Below are positions 1 through 8,368 of a stretch of 64,000 bases of DNA, in pieces (within the stretch, counting starts at the first letter, position 1; each line of letters begins with the position of its first letter). The notes below the pieces were generated by a model that was given only the letters and a program-made list of their open reading frames with translations, did not search any database and was not told where the DNA came from. The DNA comes from an uncultured Alphaproteobacteria bacterium (GTDB lineage: Bacteria > Pseudomonadota > Alphaproteobacteria > RF32 > CAG-239): positions 62,001-126,000 of the forward strand of contig CASFQO010000002.1 of the NCBI GenBank assembly GCA_949297145.1, given 5' to 3'. The translations under genes were made by a program, and so were the position numbers.

Positions 1-540
1 TACCGTAATCATAAACCGATGTTGGGTATTTGTGCCGGTGCGCAAATGATAGGGGCTCTACTGGGCAAATGGAAAATGTACCGTAGCCTAGAAAAAGAAG
101 TGTCAAAAAAGACAGTTCATAAGCCAAAAGCTGAAACCGACGTGCGTATTCATGGATTGAAGTTAATCAAAGGAACGCCGATATTTGATATTATGGGGTT
201 AGATGAGAATGAAGATAAGATTATGATAAATTCGCGTCACAACCAGGCCATGGTTCATCCGGTTTTGCAAGATTATGTAGAAGGAACGCCACAAGTTAAA
301 ATGGATATGTACGCCGTGTCAGATTCGGACGGTATACCGGAAATCTGGGGCAATGAAGCCGCAGGGATTTTATGCATCCAAGGCCATCCGGAAGATTTGG
401 CCGCTAAAGGAAATCAAAAAATGCAGCGTTTGTATGATTATATAGCGAAAAAGGCTGCCGCATATAAACGTGAACATACTAAAACTATACTAAAACTAAT
501 AAACCTACGAAAGAAATGTAAGGTTATAGAGAAACCATAA
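1..540 (+). CDS. Class I glutamine amidotransferase, gamma-glutamyl-GABA hydrolase-like (5' truncated)
   Basis: The reading frame is open from base 1, so the N-terminus lies outside the window; the first ATG at 19 is internal. The visible part carries the nucleophile elbow GICAGAQ and, near the end, IQGHPE, whose His and Glu complete the Cys-His-Glu triad of class I glutamine amidotransferases. The sequence around NSRHNQ and the spacing fit the peptidase C26 group (PuuD-like), which hydrolyses gamma-glutamyl amide bonds in the cytoplasm. Substrate cannot be read from the sequence. The 3' end overlaps the convergent transporter gene by 17 bp. The last 25 residues are basic and probably lie outside the domain. 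Confidence 0.8.
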   Translation, partial: YRNHKPMLGICAGAQMIGALLGKWKMYRSLEKEVSKKTVHKPKAETDVRIHGLKLIKGTPIFDIMGLDENEDKIMINSRHNQAMVHPVLQDYVEGTPQVKMDMYAVSDSDGIPEIWGNEAAGILCIQGHPEDLAAKGNQKMQRLYDYIAKKAAAYKREHTKTILKLINLRKKCKVIEKP

Positions 541-1417
541 CAACGCCAATAACGATAACAATAAAGCAAACCATCTTTTTCACCATAATGCGTGGAGAGA
601 TGGTTTCTTTGACTCTGATGTCAAAAATCTTTTTTAAGGCAATGCTGATAAAGAGCATAAAGATTGGCGCCGTAGCATTGATTGCGGAAAGTGTCACGGC
701 AGACATATGAGATAACGCAAAAATGAAAGCCGCCCCACCTAAAAAGCAAAGGAGTTCATTTAAGCAAAAAATTTTAGTTCGCTTACGATAAGAGTTAAAG
801 GCTTTTTTGATGCGTTCTGCCGAAGGCTTATGGAAAAAGAGTAAAAAGGGTAAGAGGCCGGAAAGTGTATTGACGTAAATCATCATATTGATCCAGCTGT
901 CATCATACTGAAAAGCACATTTTTGAATCACCACATAAAACGCTCTCAAAAACGAAACAAAGACCATATAGTAAAAGGCACGATTAAGTTTAGGCATTTT
1001 AAAGTCATTGATGCTCAAAACAATAGAGGCAAGAATGATAATGACAAAACCAAAATATTGCGATTGTTTGAGGTGTTCATCCAAAAAGAGATACGTCATA
1101 ATCGGGATAGTGATTTGCCCCAAAGAGAATAGAGCAGATACGATAGAGGTATCAATAACCTTCATAGCTTTGTAATAAGGATAGAGATAAACCACATCAA
1201 TAATGGCTAAGACAAGATAAAAAGGCAAAACACTAAGCGTCGGCAACGTCGGCATACCAAAAAAAAGCAACAGCGGCAAAAAGACGCAGTTCATCAAAGA
1301 AATGTAAAAAATCATCGTGAGTGGGTGCTTAAAATTATTATTAGAAAGTTTGCACTCAATGATATTAGCAAAAGAAGTGAATAGCGGAGCAAGTAAAGCA
1401 ATAAATAAAATAAACAT
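524..1417 (-). CDS. EamA/DMT-family inner-membrane transporter
   Basis: About 297 residues, almost entirely hydrophobic helices with short polar turns, in two halves of about five segments, as in EamA (drug/metabolite) transporters; the second half has the typical pattern ending AINATAPIFMLF. Substrate unknown. I place the start at ATG 1417 (MFILFIALLAP). An upstream in-frame ATG at 1534 would make the first 14 residues translate the terminator hairpin of the upstream gene and is unlikely. The gene lies downstream of, and on the same strand as, the 1542-2612 gene but is separated from it by a terminator, so it is probably transcribed separately. Confidence 0.75.
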   Translation of the reverse strand: MFILFIALLAPLFTSFANIIECKLSNNNFKHPLTMIFYISLMNCVFLPLLLFFGMPTLPTLSVLPFYLVLAIIDVVYLYPYYKAMKVIDTSIVSALFSLGQITIPIMTYLFLDEHLKQSQYFGFVIIILASIVLSINDFKMPKLNRAFYYMVFVSFLRAFYVVIQKCAFQYDDSWINMMIYVNTLSGLLPFLLFFHKPSAERIKKAFNSYRKRTKIFCLNELLCFLGGAAFIFALSHMSAVTLSAINATAPIFMLFISIALKKIFDIRVKETISPRIMVKKMVCFIVIVIGVVMVSL

Positions 1418-1496
1418 AAAATACCTATATGCTGTTATTCCTAATTTAATTATAACCCAAGAAGAATAAAGAGTAAAGAGGGGATAAAAAGAAAAA

Positions 1497-1523
1497 TAAA
1501 AAAGGCCCTCCGAAGAGGGCTTG
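1497..1523 (-). terminator. Intrinsic terminator of the 1542-2612 gene
   Basis: On the minus strand the stem AGCCCTC-TTCG-GAGGGCC is followed by a T-run; it lies 20 bp after the stop codon. Confidence 0.85.
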
Positions 1524-1541
1524 AAATAGAACAAACACAGA

Positions 1542-2612
1542 TTAGTGCGATAATAAATAACGCAGCGTTTCGCGTTTATTTAAAGTATCGCCTTGCACAA
1601 GTGAGATAAATTTCTGTCCGTAGTCAAACAGAGATTCAGAAATATCTTCTCCTGGCACTTTACGAATAAAGGCTTCAAAGAGCATCTTTTGCTGTTGTAG
1701 AGGAATCTCAAGCGCCAGAACCAACAGGCGGTTTTGCCGAATGAGACCGATAAATTTTTTTGCAAAAACGAAAGGTTTATCATCTTCTTGGATGGCAAAC
1801 TGTTCTCCGTTACCCAAACGTAAATAGACATTACCGATTTTAGAAATATAAAACTCACAGTTGGGAGCATCAGGCAAAAAGTATTTTTCGTGTACGGGGT
1901 TTGCCGTCAGGCAATCATACGTCGCATCCATATTTCGACACATTTTCTTTTGAACTAACCAACGATAATCAACGTCCAGATTATCAAGTAAGGGGATTAA
2001 ATTTGTATCATAGAGGATACCCTTTTTCTCAGTCCAAACAATAAAATTACCGCCAGCGAAAAAATTAACACTGGTAATGTTGGGGATAAGATTGATTTTA
2101 CAAAAATCCTTATCATACAAGATAACAGCATCATCTTGATAAACGGCGATTTTTCCATCATCGGCATCATTAAAGTAATTGATATCACGCGCAAATCCGA
2201 TAGCTCTGCTTTGTGATAAATCATCTACCGGCAAAACAAAAAACTTGTTATCTTTGCGTAATACAAAATGTCTATATTGCCCGAGATAGAGAACGTCATC
2301 GTAACAAGCAATCATCTCTCCTTGAGGATTATAAAATTGATACGATTTCTCTTTTTCAACAGAAAGAGCATAGTATCCGTTTTTAAATCCATGAAAATCA
2401 AATGCGTTGTCAGCAATCAATCGACAACGATTATCATAAACCCGCAGATGATATGTTTCTGGGTTATGAAGAGTAAAAAATCCGTTGGGATAGAAAAGCA
2501 AATCATGAGGCTCTTCATCATTAACTGTTCTTTCACCGAAAAAGCCCCAATAACATTCCAACGCTTCCAACACATTTTGTGTTTGTTTAGCAAATTTCCA
2601 ATAATTTTCCAT
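1542..2612 (-). CDS. Unknown protein with WG-repeat-like beta units
   Basis: 356 residues, no signal peptide and no membrane segment. The middle shows repeated units of about 20-25 residues of the style NGYY..L....SYQFYNPQGE and ILYDTNLIPLL, resembling degenerate WG-type beta repeats; no catalytic motif is visible. A second protein of the same style is encoded at 19047-19715. The start follows a strong promoter (2660-2688) and an A/T-rich leader without a Shine-Dalgarno site, the arrangement shared by ten other genes here. Transcription ends at the hairpin at 1497-1523, so it is probably monocistronic. I do not recognise a function. Confidence 0.7.
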   Translation of the reverse strand: MENYWKFAKQTQNVLEALECYWGFFGERTVNDEEPHDLLFYPNGFFTLHNPETYHLRVYDNRCRLIADNAFDFHGFKNGYYALSVEKEKSYQFYNPQGEMIACYDDVLYLGQYRHFVLRKDNKFFVLPVDDLSQSRAIGFARDINYFNDADDGKIAVYQDDAVILYDKDFCKINLIPNITSVNFFAGGNFIVWTEKKGILYDTNLIPLLDNLDVDYRWLVQKKMCRNMDATYDCLTANPVHEKYFLPDAPNCEFYISKIGNVYLRLGNGEQFAIQEDDKPFVFAKKFIGLIRQNRLLVLALEIPLQQQKMLFEAFIRKVPGEDISESLFDYGQKFISLVQGDTLNKRETLRYLLSH

Positions 2613-2841
2613 AATTTGATAATTTTAAAAAAAGTGAATAATAATATTTAGTTGCCAAAACTATAGGAGAAGTTTGCGTTTTTGTCAATTAAATATTTTC
2701 TAAACGCTAAATAAACAATTAAAAAAACAAATATTACAGAAAAGCTTGCTATATATTCGTGATAAACACTGTATTTATCATCAGTACGGTAGAGATGTTA
2801 AAAAAGAGCTTAAATAAATAGTCGGTTATGCTAGAAAGCAT
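2613..2841. other. Intergenic region between the 2612 gene and rpsD
   Basis: With the rpsD terminator this forms a 308-bp stretch without a gene. It holds the minus-strand promoter of the 2612 gene and its leader; nothing else was recognised between about 2690 and 2840. Confidence 0.6.
2660..2688 (-). promoter_or_regulatory. Promoter of the 1542-2612 gene (SD-less leader class)
   Basis: TTGACA-17-TATAGT on the minus strand; 47 nt separate the -10 box from the ATG, with no Shine-Dalgarno sequence in the A/T-rich leader. Confidence 0.8.
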
Positions 2842-2872
2842 AAAAAAAAGCAGAGCCGAAACTCTGCTTTTT
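2842..2872 (-). terminator. Terminator of rpsD
   Basis: Stem GCAGAG/CTCTGC with flanking A and T runs on both sides; it can act in both directions, but rpsD is the upstream gene. Confidence 0.85.
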
Positions 2873-2920
2873 TGATATTCTGTTGCGATTCTCCAGAAGA
2901 AAACCGCCATATAACAGCTA

Positions 2921-3535
2921 TTATCTGGAGTAAAACTCGATAACCAAGTTTGGTTCCATTTGAGCAGCGTAAGGAACGTCATCAAATTTCGGAACGAAAG
3001 AATACTTAGCTGTTAATTTAGAAGCATCAACTTCCAAGTAAGAAGGGAAGTCACGTGTTTGAGATTGAATAGCAGCCAAAACAACAGCTAATTGCTTAGA
3101 GTTTTCACGAACTTCAATAACATCACCTGCTTTAACCATATAAGAAGGGATGTTAACTTTCTTACCGTTAACGGTAACGTGACCGTGGTTAACAAACTGA
3201 CGAGCAGCAAAAACGGTAGAAGCAAATTTTGCTTTATAAACCAAGTTATCCAAACGAGATTCCAACAAGCCGATAAGGTTTTCAGCGGCGTCGCCTCTTC
3301 TACGAATAGCTTCTTCATAATATTTGTGGAATTGCTTTTCAGAAATGTTACCATAGTAAACTTTTAATCTCTGTTTAGCATATAATTGCTCACCATAGTC
3401 AGTTGTCTTTTTTCTCTTTTGACCATGTTGACCCGGAGCATAATTTCTCTTCAAAATAGGGCTGTTAGAATCACCCCAAAGATTTTGACCGTAACGACGG
3501 CTATTTTTCTTTTTTGCGTTAACAATACTTTTCAT
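2921..3535 (-). CDS. rpsD: 30S ribosomal protein S4
   Basis: 204 residues, the normal length for bacterial S4. The protein shows the family landmarks [12 protein letters not shown] near residue 35, [10 protein letters not shown] near 60, the S4 RNA-binding domain ([12 protein letters not shown] and [19 protein letters not shown]) and a C-terminus ending in VIEFYSR. It nucleates assembly of the 30S body on 16S rRNA. The ATG is preceded by AAAGGA at a normal distance. It lies downstream of lolCD on the same strand but a terminator hairpin at 3671-3702 separates them; its own terminator is at 2842-2872. I found no convincing promoter directly in front of it. Confidence 0.97.
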   Translation of the reverse strand: MKSIVNAKKKNSRRYGQNLWGDSNSPILKRNYAPGQHGQKRKKTTDYGEQLYAKQRLKVYYGNISEKQFHKYYEEAIRRRGDAAENLIGLLESRLDNLVYKAKFASTVFAARQFVNHGHVTVNGKKVNIPSYMVKAGDVIEVRENSKQLAVVLAAIQSQTRDFPSYLEVDASKLTAKYSFVPKFDDVPYAAQMEPNLVIEFYSR

Positions 3536-3670
3536 TAAAAAAATCCTTTAAACGGTTAATTAATTTATTGTCCCGATAGTTTTGTCGTTGAGATAAACAT
3601 CTGCGCAAACGGGGCGTTATGCTAAGGAAACAAAAGGAAAAGGGTATATATCCCAACACCTCACATCTCC

Positions 3671-3702
3671 AAAAAAGCACCGTCCTCTTTCTCGGAAGTG
3701 CC
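3671..3702 (-). terminator. Terminator after lolCD
   Basis: On the minus strand GCACTTCC pairs, with one bulged base, with GGACGGTGC around a GAGAAAGA loop and is followed by six T residues. It lies about 100 nt after the lolD stop and 135 nt before rpsD, so it most likely ends the lol transcript; a role as an rpsD attenuator is possible but not shown. Confidence 0.65.
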
Positions 3703-3799
3703 CCTAACATATCGCAAAAAAATAATTTTGCAAGCATTTTTTTAAGAAACGCGCGATATTTATAGAGATAGGGCGGTTGAAATAAGAAATAGGCAAAGG

Positions 3800-4537
3800 C
3801 TAATAAAAATTTTTCCGAACCTTTGTAAAGAGCGGCTCATTCATATTTTCCAAAACCCCGTCTTTAAGCTTAAATTGTTTATTCATCCGCGCAGCCAATT
3901 CCATATTGTGCGTCGCAATCAAAGCCGCCAATCCGGTTTCTTTGATAATATTGAGCAGAGCCGAGAAAACTTCTTCGGAAGTATTCGGATCAAGGTTACC
4001 TGTCGGTTCATCGGCAAGGAGTAATTTTGGCGAATTAGCCAAAGCTCTGGCGATAGCCACACGTTGCTGCTCACCGCCCGAAAGCTCTGCCGGACGATGT
4101 TTTAAGCGATGAGAAAGTTTTAATTTATCAAGCAAAAATGTTGCTCTGTCGGCAGCATCTTTAGGAGATTTGCCGGCAATAAGCATCGGCATCATAACGT
4201 TTTCGAGCGCAGAAAAGTCCCCCAAAAGGTTATGATATTGATAAACAAAACCGATATAATCACGCCGAAGCGACGTACGCACGTCATCAGAAACTTTACC
4301 GATATTTTCACCGTTAATAAAGACCCGTCCGCCGGAAGGTCTATCTAAAAGACCGGCAATTTGCAACAAAGTAGATTTACCCGAACCGCTTTGTCCGACC
4401 AAAGCAATAATTTCGCCGCTATGAATAGTTAAATCCACACCGGAAAGTACCTCCAACGTTTGCTTTCCTTGTTTATAATTTTTAACAACATCACTCAGTT
4501 GCAAAATAGGAGCATTATCGATGATATCATTATTCAT
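3800..4537 (-). CDS. lolD: LolD-type ATPase of the lipoprotein-releasing ABC transporter
   Basis: 245 residues. Walker [10 protein letters not shown] at residues 48-56, the signature [15 protein letters not shown], Walker [13 protein letters not shown] and the switch His in ATHN are all present, in the arrangement of the MacB/LolD subfamily. It powers release of outer-membrane lipoproteins from the inner membrane. I choose ATG 4537 (MNNDIIDN): its ATG overlaps the lolC stop by 8 bases (ATGAATAA), a layout that couples translation. The longer upstream reading would run inside lolC. The pairing with an FtsX-type permease directly upstream supports the assignment. Confidence 0.92.
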   Translation of the reverse strand: MNNDIIDNAPILQLSDVVKNYKQGKQTLEVLSGVDLTIHSGEIIALVGQSGSGKSTLLQIAGLLDRPSGGRVFINGENIGKVSDDVRTSLRRDYIGFVYQYHNLLGDFSALENVMMPMLIAGKSPKDAADRATFLLDKLKLSHRLKHRPAELSGGEQQRVAIARALANSPKLLLADEPTGNLDPNTSEEVFSALLNIIKETGLAALIATHNMELAARMNKQFKLKDGVLENMNEPLFTKVRKNFY

Positions 4538-5789
4538 AACGCAAAGCCTCCACAGGATCCATTTTAGCGGCACGATAAGCCGGATAGAGTGTTGCCAAGA
4601 ACGAAAGCAACAGAGAAATACCGGCAACGGTTAAGACAACAGGCAATTCAACTTTTGCCGGCAGTTGAGATAAGAAATAGATTTCTGCGGCAAATAAATC
4701 CCGTCCGGAAATAGATTGCAAAAACTGTCTGATATTTTCAATATTATCGCAGAAGAGCAAAGCCAAGATGACGCCGAGCGTTGTTCCGACCACACCGATA
4801 AATGCGCCGTCAAGGAAGAAAATGCGCATAATAGCACCTTTCGTTGCACCCATTGTCCGCAAAACGGCAATATCCCGCCCTTTATCTTTAACGAGCATAA
4901 TCAAACCGGTAATAATATTAAATGCGGCCACCAAAATAATCAACGTCAACACAATAAACATAACGTTTCTTTCCACATCAATGGCATTAAAGAACGCCGA
5001 GTTTGTTTGTCTGTAATCATAAACAAAAGCCTTATTGCCGGACGATTCTATGGCCGCCGCAATAATCTGACGCGTATAGTCCACATCGGCATCATCACGA
5101 AGCGTAACGTCAATACCGGTCACACCGTTGCCTAAAGAAAAGAATTTTTGCGCAGCTTCAAGCGGCATAAAGATAAAGTTGGCATCATATTCATACATAC
5201 CGAAATTGAATGTTCCGGCGACACGATAAGTTTTCATCCTCGGCACAGTACCAAACATCGTGATTTTTCCGCTGGGAGAGAGCAGGGTAACCTCATCGCC
5301 TTCCATAACGCCGAGTTTATTGGCCAAACGTTGCCCCAAAACAATCGTATCACCCTTAAATAACTTCAAATCAAAATCTTTGAAACCGTCGCGAAGTACT
5401 TGCTTCTTTTGAATATCATCAGCATTGATACCGCGCACCATAACACCCTCGGCAGAATTTCCTGCAGTTGCGAGTAATTGCTTTTCTACCATCGGAATAG
5501 CAATATTAACGCCGGGGATTTTGCCTTCTAAAAGTTTGACAGCCTCTTGATAGTTATTAAACGGCATATTACGAATGGCCACAATGCTGATATGCCCGTT
5601 AATTCCGAGGATGCGCCCAAGCAATTCGGATTTAAAACCGTTCATAACCGAGGTAACGATAATAAGCGTTGCCACACCCAAAGCAATACCGATAAAAGCA
5701 AAAGAAGTAATAACCGAAATAAAACCTTCTTTGCGTTTGGCGCGCAAATATCTGCCCGCGACCATATTCTCAAATTTTGAAAAAATCAT
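4530..5789 (-). CDS. lolC: LolC/E-type lipoprotein-releasing ABC permease
   Basis: 419 residues. It has an N-terminal membrane helix (residues about 22-48), a periplasmic domain of about 220 residues, then three C-terminal helices with the FtsX-type sequence ending [19 protein letters not shown], typical of LolC/LolE. Only one permease gene is present, as is usual in Alphaproteobacteria, so the complex is probably a homodimer with LolD. The start ATG has AAGGAG at good spacing. A perfect divergent promoter for the 5956 gene lies about 95 bp upstream on the other strand. Confidence 0.92.
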   Translation of the reverse strand: MIFSKFENMVAGRYLRAKRKEGFISVITSFAFIGIALGVATLIIVTSVMNGFKSELLGRILGINGHISIVAIRNMPFNNYQEAVKLLEGKIPGVNIAIPMVEKQLLATAGNSAEGVMVRGINADDIQKKQVLRDGFKDFDLKLFKGDTIVLGQRLANKLGVMEGDEVTLLSPSGKITMFGTVPRMKTYRVAGTFNFGMYEYDANFIFMPLEAAQKFFSLGNGVTGIDVTLRDDADVDYTRQIIAAAIESSGNKAFVYDYRQTNSAFFNAIDVERNVMFIVLTLIILVAAFNIITGLIMLVKDKGRDIAVLRTMGATKGAIMRIFFLDGAFIGVVGTTLGVILALLFCDNIENIRQFLQSISGRDLFAAEIYFLSQLPAKVELPVVLTVAGISLLLSFLATLYPAYRAAKMDPVEALRYE

Positions 5790-5882
5790 CAGAAAAACTC
5801 CTTATTTCTTACACCATAAACGCAAAGAGAAAACTTGCAACCATAAAACCCTTTTTCCCACAAAAAAGGTAAACAGAAGAGA

Positions 5883-5910
5883 TTGACAATTGAGGATAAA
5901 ACCATATAAT
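5883..5910 (+). promoter_or_regulatory. Consensus promoter of the 5956 gene (SD-less leader class)
   Basis: Perfect TTGACA (5883-5888), 16 bp spacer, perfect TATAAT (5905-5910). The start codon follows after 45 nt; the last 35 nt of this leader contain no G apart from the AAAGAAAA stretch near its beginning, and no Shine-Dalgarno site. Confidence 0.9.
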
Positions 5911-5955
5911 CGCCCCCAAAGAAAATTATTATCAAAACTATTAAAATCAACAATT

Positions 5956-6777
5956 ATGGAAAAATTAAATTTAAGCCAATTAAATGCCATCGGGCAAGAA
6001 ATCGGCTATCCGTTTTATATATTTAAAGACGGAAGCTATGGGTGTAAATTCGTCAACGGTCGCTTAAATGCCATTGCGACGATAAAACAGCCATTTGAGG
6101 CAGATAATTTGCAAGAAAAATCTTTGACGGAAGCAACCGTGAAAAAGCCCCAACCGATTAAAATGCCGCAATCATCCGCACCGATTATTGAGCTGGCAAA
6201 GAAGGTAACGCCGGAACAAATAGCAAAAGCCGAATGTGGCGGAAAAGTTTATAATAACGGAGGGATATGCATACGCAATGGTTTCTCTACAGCAGAATTA
6301 AGCGGGTATATTTTGTGGGTAAATCCTGATAAAACCGCACCGATAGGTTATCGAGCTTTGTGTTGTGTTCCGGATTTTGTGGAAATGAAACTCATTTATT
6401 TAAGTTTGGATAAATATCTTCCGGATGCAATTGAGGCTTTTCCTGACGGCTATGCTAATACCAAAGCAATATATAAAGCGTTTCGATTAAAGGTAATAAA
6501 GACAGAAGTTTGGGAATATATTACCAATTATGCTAAAAATGGTCTTAATCCGAATGATTGCTTTATGATATCATCGGCAGAGATGAAAGCGGCTAGATCT
6601 GCAAATGAGATGGTTGCTCCGCTTTTAGGCTTATGGTACGGAGTAGGGACATTTCCTATGTCACATTGGAACGGCCGCTCTCTGGAAGGTATATCTATGC
6701 AAAAAGACGGAGGTTGCTTTCAAGGTTCTATCTACATTGACAGGGATATAAAAGTTATTCCATGCTTTGGGATTTAA
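5956..6777 (+). CDS. Unknown cytoplasmic protein
   Basis: 273 residues, no signal peptide or membrane helix. I use ATG 5956 because an in-frame ATG at 5890 lies between the -35 and -10 boxes of a consensus promoter. Visible features: a Pro/Lys-rich linker at about residues 60-80, Cys residues in AECGGK and RALCCVPDF, and a Gly-rich C-terminal part with WYGVGTFPMSHWNGRSLEG. The C-terminal half recalls domains that report a button- or toolbar-like label in large gut-bacterial surface families only in style, and I do not assign it. It is monocistronic, closed by the hairpin at 6787-6821. Confidence 0.7.
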   Translation: MEKLNLSQLNAIGQEIGYPFYIFKDGSYGCKFVNGRLNAIATIKQPFEADNLQEKSLTEATVKKPQPIKMPQSSAPIIELAKKVTPEQIAKAECGGKVYNNGGICIRNGFSTAELSGYILWVNPDKTAPIGYRALCCVPDFVEMKLIYLSLDKYLPDAIEAFPDGYANTKAIYKAFRLKVIKTEVWEYITNYAKNGLNPNDCFMISSAEMKAARSANEMVAPLLGLWYGVGTFPMSHWNGRSLEGISMQKDGGCFQGSIYIDRDIKVIPCFGI

Positions 6778-6786
6778 GAAAATTAA

Positions 6787-6821
6787 GACAGCAAGACCAT
6801 GTGGTCCGCTGTCTTTTTTTT
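6787..6821 (+). terminator. Terminator of the 5956 gene
   Basis: Two nested stems, GACAGC/GCTGTC and GACC/GGTC, followed by eight T residues. Confidence 0.9.
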
Positions 6822-6825
6822 ACAT

Positions 6826-6856
6826 AAAAAAGAACTTCGTTTCTCAACGAAGCTCT
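6826..6856 (-). terminator. Terminator of the 6968-7654 gene
   Basis: An 11-bp stem AGAGCTTCGTT/AACGAAGTTCT with one G-U pair and loop GAGA, followed by six T on the minus strand. Confidence 0.85.
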
Positions 6857-6879
6857 CCCAAGGTAAGTAACCCAATAAA

Positions 6880-6911
6880 GTGGGGATACCTGTCTCACGA
6901 CAATTCCCCAC
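6880..6911 (-). other. Structured hairpin in the 3' untranslated region
   Basis: On the minus strand a perfect 7-bp outer stem GTGGGGA/TCCCCAC encloses an asymmetric internal loop and an inner stem TGTC/GACA capped by the GNRA-type loop GTGA. It lies between the stop codon at 6968 and the terminator at 6826-6856. Function unknown; no known RNA family was recognised. Confidence 0.45.
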
Positions 6912-6967
6912 GGCAACATACAAAACAAAATTTGCTATAAACAAATTTCAATTACAAACTTAAAAAC

Positions 6968-7654
6968 TCAAAGTCCATCCCAGCCATCACGAAATTGACG
7001 ATGAGGATTTTCTTTTTTCTCAGTATGCTGTTTGCCGTTTTTACCGTTTTTTTCGGATTTACCTTTTTTCCCTCCTTTCGAAAGAAAATCAAATTTAGTC
7101 CGCGGTAAATAATCTTGCAAACAGAAATTTCCTGTCAAACTGACTTTAGCCGCCAATTTGCTTAAATCTCTGACGAAGGCCACTGGGATAAAAAATTTTT
7201 CTCCCCGAGATGACGTCATCAAGTGAACGACCGAAAACTCTTCCGGACTGCAGAAAAAAGCTTCCGCATACCATCCACCTTTATTGATGAAATGGATAAT
7301 AGCTTTTTTATCATCGTCCAAAAAAGCCCAAAGGGACTGCAATTTTCCACCGGTGTTAAGTTTATTCAGGTGTCTGAGCATAACTTCAATGGCTGTCGCA
7401 TATTCAGCGGAAAACAAGCAACTGTCTTCGGCTGTGGTTGCCATCGAAGTAACATCACTGAGTTGATTGTTCAAAACAACATTTTCCAGAAACTCAACCA
7501 TGCGTCTTCTGGTAACTGTAGGATAAGAAACAACAAACTCACAAAAATCGGCAGGCTTTTTATTATTGGCTCTACCTAAATTTTTACTGGCAAGGGCTGA
7601 TAAAAGCGCCTTGGCATCAGACCACGTAACGGTCTTTACAATTTTTTCATCCAT
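6968..7654 (-). CDS. Unknown protein with basic C-terminal tail
   Basis: 228 residues, cytoplasmic. The N-terminal 175 residues look like a compact mixed domain without recognisable motif; the last 45 residues are a Lys/Gly/Asn-rich tail (SKGGKKGKSEKNGKNGK) that could bind nucleic acid or an acidic partner. It belongs to the group with a strong promoter (7687-7714) and a leader without a Shine-Dalgarno site, here the shortest, 32 nt. Probably monocistronic, with a structured 3' region and a terminator. I do not recognise a family. Confidence 0.65.
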   Translation of the reverse strand: MDEKIVKTVTWSDAKALLSALASKNLGRANNKKPADFCEFVVSYPTVTRRRMVEFLENVVLNNQLSDVTSMATTAEDSCLFSAEYATAIEVMLRHLNKLNTGGKLQSLWAFLDDDKKAIIHFINKGGWYAEAFFCSPEEFSVVHLMTSSRGEKFFIPVAFVRDLSKLAAKVSLTGNFCLQDYLPRTKFDFLSKGGKKGKSEKNGKNGKQHTEKKENPHRQFRDGWDGL

Positions 7655-7686
7655 AAATATATGTTTTTAATAAAAGTACAAGAACT

Positions 7687-7714
7687 AGCATAGGTCAAAA
7701 TATTTTTTTGTCAA
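7687..7714 (-). promoter_or_regulatory. Promoter of the 6968-7654 gene (SD-less leader class)
   Basis: TTGACA-16-TATGCT on the minus strand; 32 nt from the -10 box to ATG, no Shine-Dalgarno site. Confidence 0.8.
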
Positions 7715-7744
7715 ATATTTTTTAAGAATAAATCAAAAAAGCCT

Positions 7745-7785
7745 AAAAAAATCCAATCAAACACAAATGCTTGATTGGATTTTGT
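7745..7785 (-). terminator. Terminator of the pfkB-mla operon
   Basis: The stem AATCCAATCAA/TTGATTGGATT is followed by T-rich sequence on the minus strand, 16 bp after the last gene of the operon. Confidence 0.85.
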
Positions 7786-7800
7786 CGGAAAAGAATTAGA

Positions 7801-8364
7801 TTAAAGTTTAGTCAGCTCATCGGCAATGGTTCCTGCTAAAAGGCTGAACAGCTTGCTTTGTGCCGGAACATAAGCATCATAATCACCGTCAATTTGAATA
7901 GTTTTCTTAAACTGCCCCTGCTTGATGATGCGTCCGGTTTTGTTTTTAATAAAATAAGAGGCCTGCAACGTCGCATCTTCATCAAGCCGCCCGCTCATTT
8001 TTTGAATTTCTATCCAAACGGCATATTTATAGTTTTTGCGCAAGGTTGTTTTGTTTTCTACCACGGCATTAGGGAAGATAAGGCTTAAATCATCATTGAT
8101 AACTTGCTGAATAAGCTTGTCAGGATTTGCCCCCCAACGATTAAATTCATCAATTTTGAGTTCATAGTTTTCATCACCTAAAGTGGTAATTTGCGGTTTA
8201 GCTTGTACCGCCGGCAACAAAACATTATCCACTAAAATATTTTGTTTGAAATCCGGATAAACCTGCTGTGTTTCATTCATCGCTATGGGTTGATAAAAAC
8301 TGGGGTTCCGACTGCTGCAGGCAGAAATCGTAAAAATCAATAAAAGCATCCAAAATTTTTTCAT
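7801..8364 (-). CDS. ABC-transport auxiliary lipoprotein (PqiC/MlaC-position partner)
   Basis: 187 residues from ATG 8364, chosen for its signal sequence MKKFWMLLLIFTISACSS, a lipoprotein leader with the lipobox ISAC, and for AAAGGA upstream. The longer reading from 8394 would add ten residues in front of the leader. The mature part resembles the ABC-transport auxiliary (DUF330/PqiC-like) lipoproteins that accompany MCE transporters and sit at the outer membrane side of the periplasm. It is the last gene of the operon, starting 4 nt after the mlaD stop, which supports a role in phospholipid transport between the membranes. Confidence 0.8.
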   Translation of the reverse strand: MKKFWMLLLIFTISACSSRNPSFYQPIAMNETQQVYPDFKQNILVDNVLLPAVQAKPQITTLGDENYELKIDEFNRWGANPDKLIQQVINDDLSLIFPNAVVENKTTLRKNYKYAVWIEIQKMSGRLDEDATLQASYFIKNKTGRIIKQGQFKKTIQIDGDYDAYVPAQSKLFSLLAGTIADELTKL

Positions 8365-8368
8365 TTTA

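Noticed and set aside
1418..1534. Longer N-terminus of the EamA transporter
   Set aside because: It would translate the terminator of the upstream gene and adds a non-family stretch.
3706..3733. Promoter TTGCAA-16-TATGTT in front of rpsD
   Set aside because: Its transcript would begin inside the terminator-like hairpin at 3671-3702, so it is doubtful as the rpsD promoter.
5890..5955. Earlier in-frame ATG for the 5956 gene
   Set aside because: It lies between the -35 and -10 boxes of a perfect promoter, so it cannot be in the transcript.
6891..6902. Fragment resembling a 23S rRNA hairpin (GTCGTGAGACA)
   Set aside because: Only about 12 nt match and no surrounding rRNA sequence is present.
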